DNA of 51,996 nt from Nocardia sp. (GCF_025465275.1 NZ_JAODNK010000133.1:1-51996); one strand, 5' to 3'. Positions 41,768 through 51,300 are shown, numbered from the stretch's first letter. Notes: generated from the sequence alone by a model not told the origin. Made by a program: numbers and translations.

Positions 41768-42658
41768 GTGTCTGGACTACCTCTCGGTGCTGTGATCTGT
41801 GCCTTCGTGGCGGCCCTGTTGTTCGCGGTCTCCGCGGTGGCGCAGCAGCAGGCCGCCTCCGAAGTGCCCGACGGCGACGCCCTCATGCGCTCGCTCATTC
41901 GCAGTCCGCGGTGGTGGGCCGGAATGATCGGCGACGGAGGCGGATTCGCCTTCCAGGTCGCGGCGCTGGCCATGGGGTCGGTGCTCATCGTGCAGCCGAT
42001 CCTGGTGAGCGCGCTGGTATTCGCGCTGCCGCTGGCCGCGCGCTTCAGCGGCCGCAAGACCACCCCGGCCATGTGGTTGACAGCACTGGCGCTGTCGATG
42101 GCGCTGGCCGTCTTCCTTATTGTGGGCGATCCCACCCCGGGCCTCACCCATGCGCGACTGCACCGCTGGGTGCTGCCGCTGCTGGTGATCTTTCTCCTGG
42201 TCGCGGCGGCGCTGGTGGTCTCCCGCATGGCGAAAACCTCTGCGCTTCGAGCACTGATGCTGGGTGCGGCGGGCGGCACCCTGGTCGGCGTCTCGGCGGC
42301 GCTCACCGAGTACGTGACCCAGCTGTTCGAGCGGAGCGTCGGCCATGCCCTCACCAGCTGGGAGCTGTACCTGCTGATCGCCACCGGACTCTGCGGCGTC
42401 TATCTCCAGCAGGTCGGTTATCAGGCAGGTTCGCTGGCGGCCTGCCTCCCCGCCTTTACAGTCGCCGAACCTCTGGTCGCAGCTTTTGTCGGCATCACCG
42501 TGCTCGATGAGCGTCTGCGGAGCGGACCGATCGGCACCGTATTTGTCCTGATCGCTGTGGTCACCATGTGTCTTGCCGCTGTGGTACTGTCCCGCGCCCA
42601 GGCCGGTGACCCTCTCGAAACGCTTGATCCCGAGCCGGTTTCACAGCGCTCGCAGTGA
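41768..42658 (+). CDS. DMT-superfamily membrane transporter
   Basis: 296 residues from GTG 41768, with nine or ten hydrophobic helices: LGAVICAFVAALLFAVSAVA, GSVLIVQPILVSALVFALPL, WVLPLLVIFLLVAAALVVSR, PIGTVFVLIAVVTMCLAAVV. AVAQQQAASEVP near the start and FVGITVLDERL near the end fit the DMT family of Actinobacteria. The substrate is unknown. It lies 25 bp after the esterase gene and may be co-transcribed. Confidence 0.85.
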   Translation: MSGLPLGAVICAFVAALLFAVSAVAQQQAASEVPDGDALMRSLIRSPRWWAGMIGDGGGFAFQVAALAMGSVLIVQPILVSALVFALPLAARFSGRKTTPAMWLTALALSMALAVFLIVGDPTPGLTHARLHRWVLPLLVIFLLVAAALVVSRMAKTSALRALMLGAAGGTLVGVSAALTEYVTQLFERSVGHALTSWELYLLIATGLCGVYLQQVGYQAGSLAACLPAFTVAEPLVAAFVGITVLDERLRSGPIGTVFVLIAVVTMCLAAVVLSRAQAGDPLETLDPEPVSQRSQ

Positions 42659-42734
42659 AATCCACCACGACACGCAAACCCGCCACGCCGCCCGCGGAAG
42701 CTGTTGTCGGTGCCAGGACCTAACATGTGTCTTC

Positions 42735-45700
42735 GTGTCGGGATCATTCGTTCACCTCCATAACCACACCGAGTACTCGATGCTCGATGGCGCGGCGAAG
42801 ATCACGCCACTGTTCAAAGAGGCGCAACGGCTGGACATGACCGCCGTCGGCATGACCGACCACGGAAACATGTACGGCGCTTCGGAGTTCTACAACTCCG
42901 CCAAGAAGCAGGGCATCAAGCCGATCATCGGCATCGAGGCCTACATCGCGCCGGAGTCGCGGTTCAACACCAAGCGTGTGCGCTGGGGCGACCCGTCGCA
43001 GAAGAGCGACGATATCTCCGGTTCGGGTGCCTACACCCATATGACCATGGTCGCGGAGAACGCGACCGGTCTGCGGAACCTGTTCAAGCTGTCCTCGCTG
43101 GCCTCCATCGAGGGCCAGCTCGGCAAGTGGGCGCGTATGGACGCCGACATCATCGCCGAGCACGCGGCGGGCATTATCGCCACCACCGGCTGCCCCTCCG
43201 GCGAGGTGCAGACCCGTCTGCGCCTGGGCCAGGAGCGCGAGGCGCTGGAGGCCGCGGCGAAGTGGCAGGAGATCTTCGGCCCGGAGAACTTCTTCCTCGA
43301 ACTCATGGACCACGGCCTCTCCATCGAGACCCGCGTGCGCGAGGGCCTGCTCATGGTCGGCCGCGAGCTGGGCATCCCGCCGATCGCCACCAATGACTGC
43401 CACTACGTGCACGAAACCGACTCCGCCAACCACGAAGCGCTGCTGTGCATCCAGACCGGTAAGACGCTGTCGGATCCCACCCGCTTCAAGTTCGACGGCA
43501 GCGGCTACTACCTCAAGTCCGCCGCGGAGATGCGCGCCATCTGGGACGCGGAAGTCCCTGGGGCCTGCGACAATACGGTCCTCATCGGCGAGCGTGTGCA
43601 GTCCTACGACGAGGTGTGGGAGCACCGCGACCGCATGCCCATCTTCCCGGTGCCCGAGGGGGAGACCCAGGGCAGCTGGCTGCGGCACGAGGTCATGGTG
43701 GGCCTGGATCGCCGGTTCCCGAGAGGTATTCCGCCGGAGTACATGCCGCGCGCGGACTTCGAACTCGACGTCATTATCGAAATGGGCTTCCCGGCCTACT
43801 TCCTCATCGTCGCCGACCTCATCACCTACGCCCGCTCGGTCGGCATCCACGTCGGACCGGGCCGTGGCTCGGCCGCCGGTTCGCTGGTCGCCTACTCCAT
43901 GGGCATCACCAATATCGACCCGATCCCGCACGGGCTGCTCTTCGAGCGCTTCCTGAACCCCGAGCGCGTATCCATGCCCGATATCGATATCGACTTCGAT
44001 GATCGCCGCCGCGGTGAGATGGTCCGCTACGCCACCGAGAAGTGGGGCAGCGACCGGGTCGCCCAGGTCATCACCTTCGGCACCATTAAAACCAAGGCGG
44101 CGCTGAAGGACTCGGCCCGTGTGCAGTTCGGCCAGCCCGGTTTCGCCATCGCTGACCAGATCACCAAGGCGCTGCCGCCGCCGATCATGGCCAAGGACAT
44201 CTCGGTCTCCGGCATCATGGATCCCGAGCATGAGCGGTACAAAGAGGCCGCCGAGGTCCGCGAGCTCATCAATACCAATCCGGACGTTGCCAAGATCTAC
44301 GAGACGGCGCGCGGCCTCGAAGGCCTGATCCGTAATGCCGGTGTGCACGCGTGCGCGGTCATCATGTCGTCCGAACCGCTCACCGACGCCATCCCGGTCT
44401 GGAAGCGCGCGCAGGACGGCGCCATCATCACCGGCTGGGACTACCCGTCCTGTGAGGCCATCGGCCTGCTGAAGATGGACTTCCTGGGCCTGCGCAACCT
44501 CACCGTCATCGGTGACGCGCTGGTCAATATGAAGAACAACCGCGGCATCGACCTCGACCTGGACACGCTGCCGCTCGAAGACGCCGCCACCTACGAATTG
44601 CTCGCGCGCGGTGACACTCTCGGTGTCTTCCAGCTCGACGGTGGCGCCATGCGGGACCTGCTGCGCCGCATGCAGCCCACCGGCTTCGACGATATCGTCG
44701 CCGTGCTCGCGCTGTACCGCCCCGGCCCCATGGGCATGAACGCCCACAATGACTACGCCGACCGCAAGAACAAGCGGCAAGAGGTCAAACCCATCCATCC
44801 GGAGCTCGAAGAGCCCCTGAAGGTCATCCTCGGCGATACCTACGGCCTGATCGTGTATCAGGAACAGATCATGCAGATCGCGCAGAAGGTCGCCGGGTAC
44901 TCACTCGGCCGAGCCGATATTCTGCGCCGCGCCATGGGTAAGAAGAAGGCGTCCATCCTCGAGGCCGAATTCGAAGGCTTCGAAGCGGGCATGGTGGAGA
45001 ACGGCTTCTCCAAGCCCGCCGTGAAGGCGCTGTGGGACACCATCCTTCCGTTCGCCGGTTACGCGTTCAATAAATCGCACGCCGCCGGCTACGGCCTGGT
45101 CTCCTTCTGGACCGCCTACCTCAAGGCCAACTATCCGGCCGAGTACATGGCCGGTCTGCTCACCTCCGTCGGTGACGACAAGGACAAGGCCGCGATCTAC
45201 CTGGCCGACTGCCGTCGCCTCGGCATTCAGGTGCTGCCGCCGGACGTCAATGAATCCATGGTCGAATTCGCTTCCGTCGGTGGCGATATCCGCTTCGGCA
45301 TGGGCGCGGTGCGCAATGTCGGTGCGGCCGTGGTGGGCTCGATCATTGCCGCGCGCAATGAGAAGTCGAAGTTCACCGACTTCTCCGACTACCTGAACAA
45401 GGTCGATGCCACCGCCTGCTCCAAGAAGGTCATCGAATCTCTCATCAAGGCAGGCGCTTTCGACTCGCTCGGGCATCCGCGCAAGGGCCTGCTGCTGATC
45501 CACTCCGATGCCATCGACGCGGTCATGTCGACCAAGAAGGCCGAGGCCATCGGCCAGTTCGACCTGTTCGGCGGCTTGGACGACGATGACTCCATGGCCA
45601 GCGTCTTCAATGTGAAGGTGCCCGACGAGGAGTGGGAGACCAAGCACAAGCTGGCTCTCGAGCGCGAAATGCTGGGCCTCTATGTCTCCGGGCATCCGCT

Positions 45701-46274
45701 CAACGGCGTCGAGCATGTGCTTGCGGCACAGTCGGATACGCAGATCCCGACCATTCTGGAAGGTGACGTCAAGGACGGCCAGCAGGTCACCATCGGCGGC
45801 ATCTTCGCCAGCGTCACCCGCCGCGTCAATAAGAACGGCCTGGCCTGGGCGTCGGCGCAACTGGAGGACCTCAGCGGTGGCATCGAGGTGCTGTTCTTTC
45901 CGCAGTCCTATTCGGTCTACGGCATGGATGTCACCGAGGACGCCATCGTCCTGGTGAAGGCCCGCGTCTCCGCCCGCGACGACCGCATCTCGCTCATCGC
46001 GAACGACCTCATCGTGCCGGACCTTTCGTCCATCGGCGTGGACAAGCCGATGTCGGTGATCATTCCGACCCGGCTGTGCACCCCGGACAAGATCGGCGCG
46101 CTCAAGCGGGTACTGAGCAGTCATCCCGGCACCGCCGACGTACACATTCGGCACGTCGGTTCCCGGGAGCGCACCACACTCCTGAAAGTGTCGGACAACC
46201 TGCGGGTTTCGCCGTCCTCGGCATTGATGGGCGACCTGAAGGCACTGCTCGGCCCCGGCTGCCTAGCGGGCTGA
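42735..46274 (+). CDS. dnaE1: DNA polymerase III alpha subunit DnaE1
   Basis: 1179 residues, the usual size of the actinobacterial replicative polymerase. N-terminal PHP domain (FVHLHNHTEYSMLDGAAK, GMTDHGNMYG), the polymerase active site PDIDIDFDDRRRGEMVRYAT and GPGRGSAAGSLVAYSMGITN, then helix-hairpin-helix and an OB domain near the end. The intact PHP metal ligands fit its role as the proofreading exonuclease in mycobacteria. GTG 42735 is the family start. TAACAT at 42721-42726 lies 8 bases upstream, suggesting a leaderless mRNA. Confidence 0.97.
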   Translation: MSGSFVHLHNHTEYSMLDGAAKITPLFKEAQRLDMTAVGMTDHGNMYGASEFYNSAKKQGIKPIIGIEAYIAPESRFNTKRVRWGDPSQKSDDISGSGAYTHMTMVAENATGLRNLFKLSSLASIEGQLGKWARMDADIIAEHAAGIIATTGCPSGEVQTRLRLGQEREALEAAAKWQEIFGPENFFLELMDHGLSIETRVREGLLMVGRELGIPPIATNDCHYVHETDSANHEALLCIQTGKTLSDPTRFKFDGSGYYLKSAAEMRAIWDAEVPGACDNTVLIGERVQSYDEVWEHRDRMPIFPVPEGETQGSWLRHEVMVGLDRRFPRGIPPEYMPRADFELDVIIEMGFPAYFLIVADLITYARSVGIHVGPGRGSAAGSLVAYSMGITNIDPIPHGLLFERFLNPERVSMPDIDIDFDDRRRGEMVRYATEKWGSDRVAQVITFGTIKTKAALKDSARVQFGQPGFAIADQITKALPPPIMAKDISVSGIMDPEHERYKEAAEVRELINTNPDVAKIYETARGLEGLIRNAGVHACAVIMSSEPLTDAIPVWKRAQDGAIITGWDYPSCEAIGLLKMDFLGLRNLTVIGDALVNMKNNRGIDLDLDTLPLEDAATYELLARGDTLGVFQLDGGAMRDLLRRMQPTGFDDIVAVLALYRPGPMGMNAHNDYADRKNKRQEVKPIHPELEEPLKVILGDTYGLIVYQEQIMQIAQKVAGYSLGRADILRRAMGKKKASILEAEFEGFEAGMVENGFSKPAVKALWDTILPFAGYAFNKSHAAGYGLVSFWTAYLKANYPAEYMAGLLTSVGDDKDKAAIYLADCRRLGIQVLPPDVNESMVEFASVGGDIRFGMGAVRNVGAAVVGSIIAARNEKSKFTDFSDYLNKVDATACSKKVIESLIKAGAFDSLGHPRKGLLLIHSDAIDAVMSTKKAEAIGQFDLFGGLDDDDSMASVFNVKVPDEEWETKHKLALEREMLGLYVSGHPLNGVEHVLAAQSDTQIPTILEGDVKDGQQVTIGGIFASVTRRVNKNGLAWASAQLEDLSGGIEVLFFPQSYSVYGMDVTEDAIVLVKARVSARDDRISLIANDLIVPDLSSIGVDKPMSVIIPTRLCTPDKIGALKRVLSSHPGTADVHIRHVGSRERTTLLKVSDNLRVSPSSALMGDLKALLGPGCLAG

Positions 46275-46290
46275 ACCACCCCGGCATGAA

Positions 46291-46322
46291 CGAGGCCCCT
46301 CCCAGCTAGGTGAGGGGCCTCG
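46291..46322. terminator. Bidirectional terminator between dnaE1 and the porin gene
   Basis: 11-bp stem CGAGGCCCCTC/GAGGGGCCTCG with a 10-base loop, placed between the two convergent stops at 46274 and 46335. Confidence 0.8.
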
Positions 46323-46334
46323 GGTCGTCTGCTG

Positions 46335-46967
46335 TCACAACCAGGTCGGGTCGCCGAAAACCGCGCCGCTGTCGTCCACTTCGGCGGACTTGGCGTAGAG
46401 ATAGGTGTACTGGCGGATCGCCACCGGTCCGGTGCACTGGTTCACCGCGATATGGAAATCGCGGATGACGATCACGACTTCCTTGCCCGGAATCAGGTCC
46501 TTGTCCGCTACCGGAACGTCCTTGACCTCGCCCGGGGCGAGGTTGATGCTCAGCGGCACCTGAATATTGGGCCCGATCAGCGTTGTCGAAGGTAAGGCGC
46601 CCGGTCCCGGAGGTAGCGGGATATTGCCGCTGGGCACGTAGACCTGGGGGATCGCCCCGGCATTTCCGTTCAGCAGGGTGACCGCGCATCCGACGTGGTA
46701 TCCGGTCTTGAGCTGGCCGCCGGCCAAACCGTTGACCCTGCCGTAGGCGATATTGCTGACGAGCGCCTCGCGCGAGGTGCCTACTTCGTTCAGCGGCGCA
46801 ATCCGGTTGATGGTTTCCGAGTGGTCGCCGACGGTGAAGGTGCCGAAGGCGGAGGTGTAGGTCTGCTCGTGCGCCGTCAGCTCAGTGATGTCGGCATGGG
46901 CGCTCGGCAGAGCGCACAGCGCGGTTCCGACGGACAGAAGTAGCACTCCGAACGGTTTCGACCGCAT
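46335..46967 (-). CDS. MspA-family porin
   Basis: 210 residues. Signal peptide cleaved after SAHA, then a beta-rich domain with ELTAHEQTYTSAFGTFTVGD, NRIAPLNEVGTSREALVSNI, QLKTGYHVGCAVTLLNG and VIVIRDFHIAVNQCTGPVAI, as in MspA-type outer (mycolate) membrane channels. One cysteine pair is likely. ATG 46967 is chosen because it starts a good signal peptide and TACCTT at 46980-46975 lies 7 bases upstream (leaderless). Confidence 0.9.
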   Translation of the reverse strand: MRSKPFGVLLLSVGTALCALPSAHADITELTAHEQTYTSAFGTFTVGDHSETINRIAPLNEVGTSREALVSNIAYGRVNGLAGGQLKTGYHVGCAVTLLNGNAGAIPQVYVPSGNIPLPPGPGALPSTTLIGPNIQVPLSINLAPGEVKDVPVADKDLIPGKEVVIVIRDFHIAVNQCTGPVAIRQYTYLYAKSAEVDDSGAVFGDPTWL

Positions 46968-47055
46968 AGGAATCAAGGTAATAGAGGAATCGCATAACTG
47001 ACCCGCATGACACGGACCGAGTGGTCGCGATTCAGATAAGGCTGCGCGCGCTGTG

Positions 47056-47295
47056 TCAGAAAACGCTGCGCGCGCTGTGCCGCACGACCGCGACGATCCA
47101 GCGCAATGCCACCACGGTCGCCGCCGCCAGCACGGCAATCTGCGGGGAACCGGTGATCAGCAGCAATACCAGCGCAATGATCAGCCCGGCGGCGAGCGCC
47201 TCGAGCTTGTACACCGGCCAGGCGGTGCCCGCGATACTCACGGTCGGCACGTGCGACCGGGTACGCGCTCCCTGTGTTGGGTGAACAACTGCCAT
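47056..47295 (-). CDS. Small two-helix membrane protein
   Basis: 79 residues. A polar lead of about 28 residues, then two hydrophobic helices (LEALAAGLIIALVLLLI and IAVLAAATVVALRWIVAVV) and a basic tail. TATACC at 47309-47304 lies 8 bases before the ATG. Function unknown. Divergent from the Ddn-like gene across an 18-bp palindrome. Confidence 0.7.
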   Translation of the reverse strand: MAVVHPTQGARTRSHVPTVSIAGTAWPVYKLEALAAGLIIALVLLLITGSPQIAVLAAATVVALRWIVAVVRHSARSVF

Positions 47296-47320
47296 CTGTT
47301 CAGGGTATACGACGACCTAA

Positions 47321-47338
47321 AGTTCGGTCTACCGAACT
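47321..47338. promoter_or_regulatory. 18-bp palindrome AGTTCGGT-CT-ACCGAACT
   Basis: Perfect 8-bp arms with a 2-bp centre in the 87-bp gap between the divergent starts at 47295 and 47383. It is placed like an operator for both genes. The regulator is not in the immediate neighbourhood. Confidence 0.5.
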
Positions 47339-47382
47339 CTGCTGGCGGGAACATAACAAGATCCGGGTGTGTTAGCTCGGTC

Positions 47383-47820
47383 ATGCCACTTACTGGAGAA
47401 TACGAACCCAGCCCCTCCGACTGGGCACGCAGTCAGGCAGACAAGTACGAGGAATCGAACGGCGCCGAGGGCGACACCCTGCAGGGTAAGCCGATCATCC
47501 TGCTGACCACCCTCGGAGCCAAGTCCGGCAAACTCCGCAAGACCCCGCTCATGCGCGTCGAGCACGGCGGTGAGTACGCCGTCGTCGCCTCGCTGGGAGG
47601 CGCTCCGAAGCATCCCGTTTGGTACTGGAACATCAAGGCAGACCCGCACGTGGAACTGCGCGATCGCGAAGTGGTCAAGGACTACGACGCCCGCGAGGTC
47701 ACCGGCGACGAGAAGAAGGTCTGGTGGGAGCGCGCGGTCGAGGCGTGGCCCGACTACGACAACTACACCAAGAAGACCACTCGCGAGATCCCGCTCTTCG
47801 TTCTCACACCTCGCGGCTGA
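47383..47820 (+). CDS. Deazaflavin (F420)-dependent nitroreductase, Ddn family
   Basis: 145 residues. The Ddn/FDOR-B pattern is clear: TLQGKPIILLTTLGAKSGKL, RKTPLMRVEHGGEYAVVASL, GGAPKHPVWYWNIKADPHVE. These proteins bind F420 and reduce quinones or nitro compounds at the membrane. The order Ddn-like then ilvA matches Rv1558-Rv1559 of M. tuberculosis. No good ribosome binding site is seen before ATG 47383. Confidence 0.92.
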   Translation: MPLTGEYEPSPSDWARSQADKYEESNGAEGDTLQGKPIILLTTLGAKSGKLRKTPLMRVEHGGEYAVVASLGGAPKHPVWYWNIKADPHVELRDREVVKDYDAREVTGDEKKVWWERAVEAWPDYDNYTKKTTREIPLFVLTPRG

Positions 47821-47902
47821 CGACACTCCCGGGCGCACTCCGCCGTACTGGCTTTGCCGGTCGGCGGAGTGTCCTGTTTCCCGGCTCAGTAGCATGTGTC
47901 GG

Positions 47903-49258
47903 GTGTCAGATCCGCTTGCGTTTGCAGAGAAAGTGTCAGGTCCGTTGCCGCAATTGAGCGCGGACGAAATCGATGCTGCCGCCAAGCGAATTTCCGACAT
48001 TATCGAGCCGACACCGCTGCAGCGAATCGCGCGGCTGTCGGACGTGACCGGTGCCGAGGTCTACCTGAAGCGGGAAGATCTCACCGCTGTGCGCTCCTAC
48101 AAGCTGCGCGGCGCCTACAACCTCATCGTCCAGCTCACCGCCGGCGAACGCGCCGCGGGTGTGGTCGCCGCCAGTGCCGGAAACCACGCGCAGGGTGTGG
48201 CTTTCGCATGCAAGGCGATGGGGATCAAGGGTCGCATCTACGTCCCGACCACCACTCCCAAGCAGAAGCGCGACCGGATTCGCGTGCACGGCGGCGAATT
48301 CGTGGAACTCATCGCCATCGGTGATACCTACGATGCGGCCGCCACGGCCGCCGTCGATGATGTGGCGCGCACCGGCGCGACCATGGTGCCGCCCTTCGAC
48401 GATCCGCGCACCGCGGCCGGGCAGGGCACCATTGCCGCCGAGATTCTGGATCAGCTCGATCGCGCCCCCGACCTGGTGGTGGTGCCGGTGGGCGGCGGTG
48501 GCTGCCTGGCCGGAATCAGCACCTATCTGCGGGAACGCTCGCCGCGCACCGCGATTCTCGGTGTCGAGCCGGCGGGCGCGGCCTCCATGACGGCGGCCTT
48601 GGTCGCCGGGGGGCCGGTCACCCTGCCCGAGATCGACCCGTTCGTCGACGGTGCCGCCGTGCGCCGCATCGGCGCGGTGCCCTACACCGCGGTATCGCGG
48701 CTGGGCGGCGGGGTGCGTTCGCACGCGTCGCTGCCTTTACTGACCACCACCGAATCCGGTAGTGGCGCAGGCGCTTTCCGCATGATGACCGTCGACGAGG
48801 GCGCCATCTGCACCGCCATGCTGGAGCTGTACCAGAACGAGGGCATTGTCGCCGAACCGGCGGGCGCGCTCTCGGTGGCGGCTCTGCGGGAGGTTGAGCT
48901 CACGCCGGGCGCGACCGTGGTGTGCCTGCTCTCGGGTGGCAATAACGATGTCTCCCGCTACGGCGAGGTCATCGAGCGGTCGCTTGTTCATCAGGGCCTG
49001 AAACACTATTTCCTGGTGGACTTTCCGCAGGAGCCGGGCGCACTGCGCCGCTTCCTCGACGAGATCCTCGGTCCCGACGACGACATCACCCTCTTCGAAT
49101 ACGTCAAGCGCAACAATCGGGAGACCGGGGCGGCGCTGGTCGGCATCGAATTGGGGTCGCCGGACGGCCTGGAATCGCTGCAGAAGCGGATGGACGAATC
49201 CCCGATCCGCGGCGAACGCCTGGACCCGGGCTCGCCGGCCTACCGCTACCTGACCTGA
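47903..49258 (+). CDS. ilvA: Threonine ammonia-lyase (threonine deaminase) IlvA
   Basis: 451 residues from GTG 47903. The PLP lysine is in VRSYKLRGAYN (Lys67), with ASAGNHAQGVAFACK and the Gly-rich phosphate loop VPVGGGGCLAGIS. A single C-terminal ACT-like regulatory domain (KHYFLVDFPQEPGALRRFLD, DDDITLFEYVKRNN) gives feedback control. It turns threonine into 2-oxobutanoate, the first step to isoleucine. TAGCAT at 47890-47895 lies 7 bases before the GTG, so the transcript may be leaderless. Confidence 0.96.
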   Translation: MSDPLAFAEKVSGPLPQLSADEIDAAAKRISDIIEPTPLQRIARLSDVTGAEVYLKREDLTAVRSYKLRGAYNLIVQLTAGERAAGVVAASAGNHAQGVAFACKAMGIKGRIYVPTTTPKQKRDRIRVHGGEFVELIAIGDTYDAAATAAVDDVARTGATMVPPFDDPRTAAGQGTIAAEILDQLDRAPDLVVVPVGGGGCLAGISTYLRERSPRTAILGVEPAGAASMTAALVAGGPVTLPEIDPFVDGAAVRRIGAVPYTAVSRLGGGVRSHASLPLLTTTESGSGAGAFRMMTVDEGAICTAMLELYQNEGIVAEPAGALSVAALREVELTPGATVVCLLSGGNNDVSRYGEVIERSLVHQGLKHYFLVDFPQEPGALRRFLDEILGPDDDITLFEYVKRNNRETGAALVGIELGSPDGLESLQKRMDESPIRGERLDPGSPAYRYLT

Positions 49259-49348
49259 TCGACTCGATCCCGGGCAGAGCGGGGAAGTGCCCTGCCCGGG
49301 ACGGTCGTACGCGATCCACCCCCACAGGGGACCGCGGGTCTGGGTGAT

Positions 49349-50026
49349 TCACATGTGCAGCAGATATCCCGCGCCCGTGGAGTGGATGAGCTGAGGTTCG
49401 CCCAGCTTCCGGTCCAGCCGGTGCACCACTTCCTCGATAGTGGCGGCAGTTGTTGTCTCACTGCAGTATTCGGCGAGTTCGGCATAACTGACCAGGGTGC
49501 CCGCGCGTGCGGCCAGCAGTTCCAGCGCACAGAATTCCCGGGCCGTCATGATGAGCAGCACCCCATTGCGCTGCACCCGCCGCCGCAGCCGATCCACCAC
49601 CAGATCGCCGATGGTCAGCACCGGTGCGGGTGGTCGCAGGTGGCGTGCGCACAGTGCCCGCACCCGCCCGGCCAGCTCGCCGAGCGAGAACGGTTTGGCC
49701 AGATAATCGTCCGCGCCGCTCGCGTATCCCTCGGTACGATCGGCCGGGCTGTCGCGAGCGGTGATGATCAATGCGGGCATATGCTGCCCCGATTCCCGTT
49801 GCCGCCGAATCAGATCCAGGCCGTCCCCGTCGGGCAGTCCACGATCGACGATCAAGCAGTCGTAGCGGCGGGTGCCGCAACTACGGCCGGCGTCGGCGAG
49901 ATTCCGGGTCAGATCGACAATGAATCCGGCGGCCCGCAGCCCGGCCGCGACGCGTTCGCCCAACTCGTCGTCGTCCTCGCAGACCAGTACCCATACGCTG
50001 CGGGGGTTCATCCGATCGTCGAGCAT
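49349..50026 (-). CDS. Orphan OmpR-family response regulator
   Basis: 225 residues. Receiver domain with CEDDDEL, phosphoacceptor in LIVDRGLPDGDG (Asp61) and Lys in LAKPFSLGEL. The winged helix is of the OmpR/PhoB kind (LLIMTAREFCALELLAARAG, VVHRLDRKLGE, GAGYLLHM). No histidine kinase lies next to it. The start is ATG 50026; ATG 50011 is also possible. It is divergent from the DUF2235 gene at 50137 and may control it. Confidence 0.9.
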   Translation of the reverse strand: MLDDRMNPRSVWVLVCEDDDELGERVAAGLRAAGFIVDLTRNLADAGRSCGTRRYDCLIVDRGLPDGDGLDLIRRQRESGQHMPALIITARDSPADRTEGYASGADDYLAKPFSLGELAGRVRALCARHLRPPAPVLTIGDLVVDRLRRRVQRNGVLLIMTAREFCALELLAARAGTLVSYAELAEYCSETTTAATIEEVVHRLDRKLGEPQLIHSTGAGYLLHM

Positions 50027-50136
50027 TCGCCCACGGTGTCACGACAATTGTGAACGAATCATGAGCGATAGTCGTACGACGAGTCGAGTAGTCCACTACC
50101 CAGGAAATCGAACGGTTGCGGCGGGAGAATCTGTTC

Positions 50137-51279
50137 ATGAAAAGACTGGTGGTGTGCTGTGACGGCACCTGGAAGGCGGAGTCTTCCACCACGGTGTCGA
50201 ATATCGTGAAGATCGCGCAGACGGTATCCCTGGCGGACGCCGACGCGGCCGGGAATCATATCGGCCAGCGCGTCTACTACGTCTCCGGGCCCGGAGCCCG
50301 CGGCTTCACCTCCGATCGCCTCCTGGGCGGCGCCTTCGGTACCGGCCTGGAGGCCAACCTCTCCGCTGCCTACTGGCAACTGGCGCTGAACTGGGAGCCG
50401 GGCGACGAGATCTATATCTTCGGCTTCAGCCGCGGCGCGTTCACCGCCCGCAGCCTGGCCGGGATGATCAACCGGCTGGGCATCCTCACCTACACCGCCA
50501 TGATCGACGGCAAATACCCGGATGCACTGAAGATCTACCAGACCCGCAAGGCGCATCCCGACGATCCGGACCCGCCCGCCTGGGCCGAATTCCGCAGTGC
50601 CAATTGCTATCCCGATCCGGTCACCATCAACTTCCTGGGTGTCTTCGACACGGTCGGAGCCATGGGCATCCCGGGCATCACGGCGCGGCGGCACCGCTTC
50701 CACGATGTGCAGTTGTCCTCCATCGTGCATTGCGCCCGGCAGGCCCTCGCCATCAATGAACGCCGCCGGGCGTTCGAGCCGTGCCTGTGGGAAGTCCCCG
50801 TGGAGATCGGCGAGAAGTACCGCCGCACCGACCGGGTGAAGCAGGTGTGGTTCGAAGGGGTGCACAGCGATATCGGTGGCGGCTATCCCGACTGCGGGCT
50901 CTCCGATATCACTCTGGGCTGGATGATCCGTGAAGCCGAAGCCGAGGGCCTGGCCTTCGATCAGACACGGCTCGCTGTGCTCCAGAGGTGCTGCCCGGAT
51001 CCCCCTAAGACGCTGCACAATTCGCTGAGTACCGGTTTCCGCGTCCTGAACTTCCTTCGGGTGCTGCACAATCCGCGAAGTCTGCGGTTCTACTGGGACT
51101 CTTGGCGGCGATTGCTCGAGCCATATGACCAGGCGAGCTATCTCGCATCGTCGGCACAGGAGGCCGGGTACGACCCCGCCAATCTGGTTCGGTGGGATGA
51201 GTCCCACAGCGGGCCCACGCCTCCCGCCCTAATCGAACCTACTGGTAAGGGGTTATTGGCTGGCAGTGGCGGGCATTAA
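50137..51279 (+). CDS. DUF2235 alpha/beta-hydrolase (T6SS-effector-like lipase fold)
   Basis: 380 residues. RLVVCCDGTWKAESSTTVSN at the start and the nucleophile elbow IFGFSRGAFTARSLAGMI identify DUF2235; LGVFDTVGAMGIP and VWFEGVHSDIGGGYPD supply the acid and histidine regions. Some members are type VI secretion phospholipase effectors (Tle family), but actinobacterial ones stand alone and their role is unknown. The start is ATG 50137; GGGAG lies 11-12 bases upstream. Confidence 0.9.
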   Translation: MKRLVVCCDGTWKAESSTTVSNIVKIAQTVSLADADAAGNHIGQRVYYVSGPGARGFTSDRLLGGAFGTGLEANLSAAYWQLALNWEPGDEIYIFGFSRGAFTARSLAGMINRLGILTYTAMIDGKYPDALKIYQTRKAHPDDPDPPAWAEFRSANCYPDPVTINFLGVFDTVGAMGIPGITARRHRFHDVQLSSIVHCARQALAINERRRAFEPCLWEVPVEIGEKYRRTDRVKQVWFEGVHSDIGGGYPDCGLSDITLGWMIREAEAEGLAFDQTRLAVLQRCCPDPPKTLHNSLSTGFRVLNFLRVLHNPRSLRFYWDSWRRLLEPYDQASYLASSAQEAGYDPANLVRWDESHSGPTPPALIEPTGKGLLAGSGGH

Positions 51280-51300
51280 CTTCCCCAAACGCGGGAACCG

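Noticed and set aside
42744..44798. Minus-strand frame of 684 codons opposite dnaE1
   Set aside because: Antisense of a fully conserved polymerase gene.
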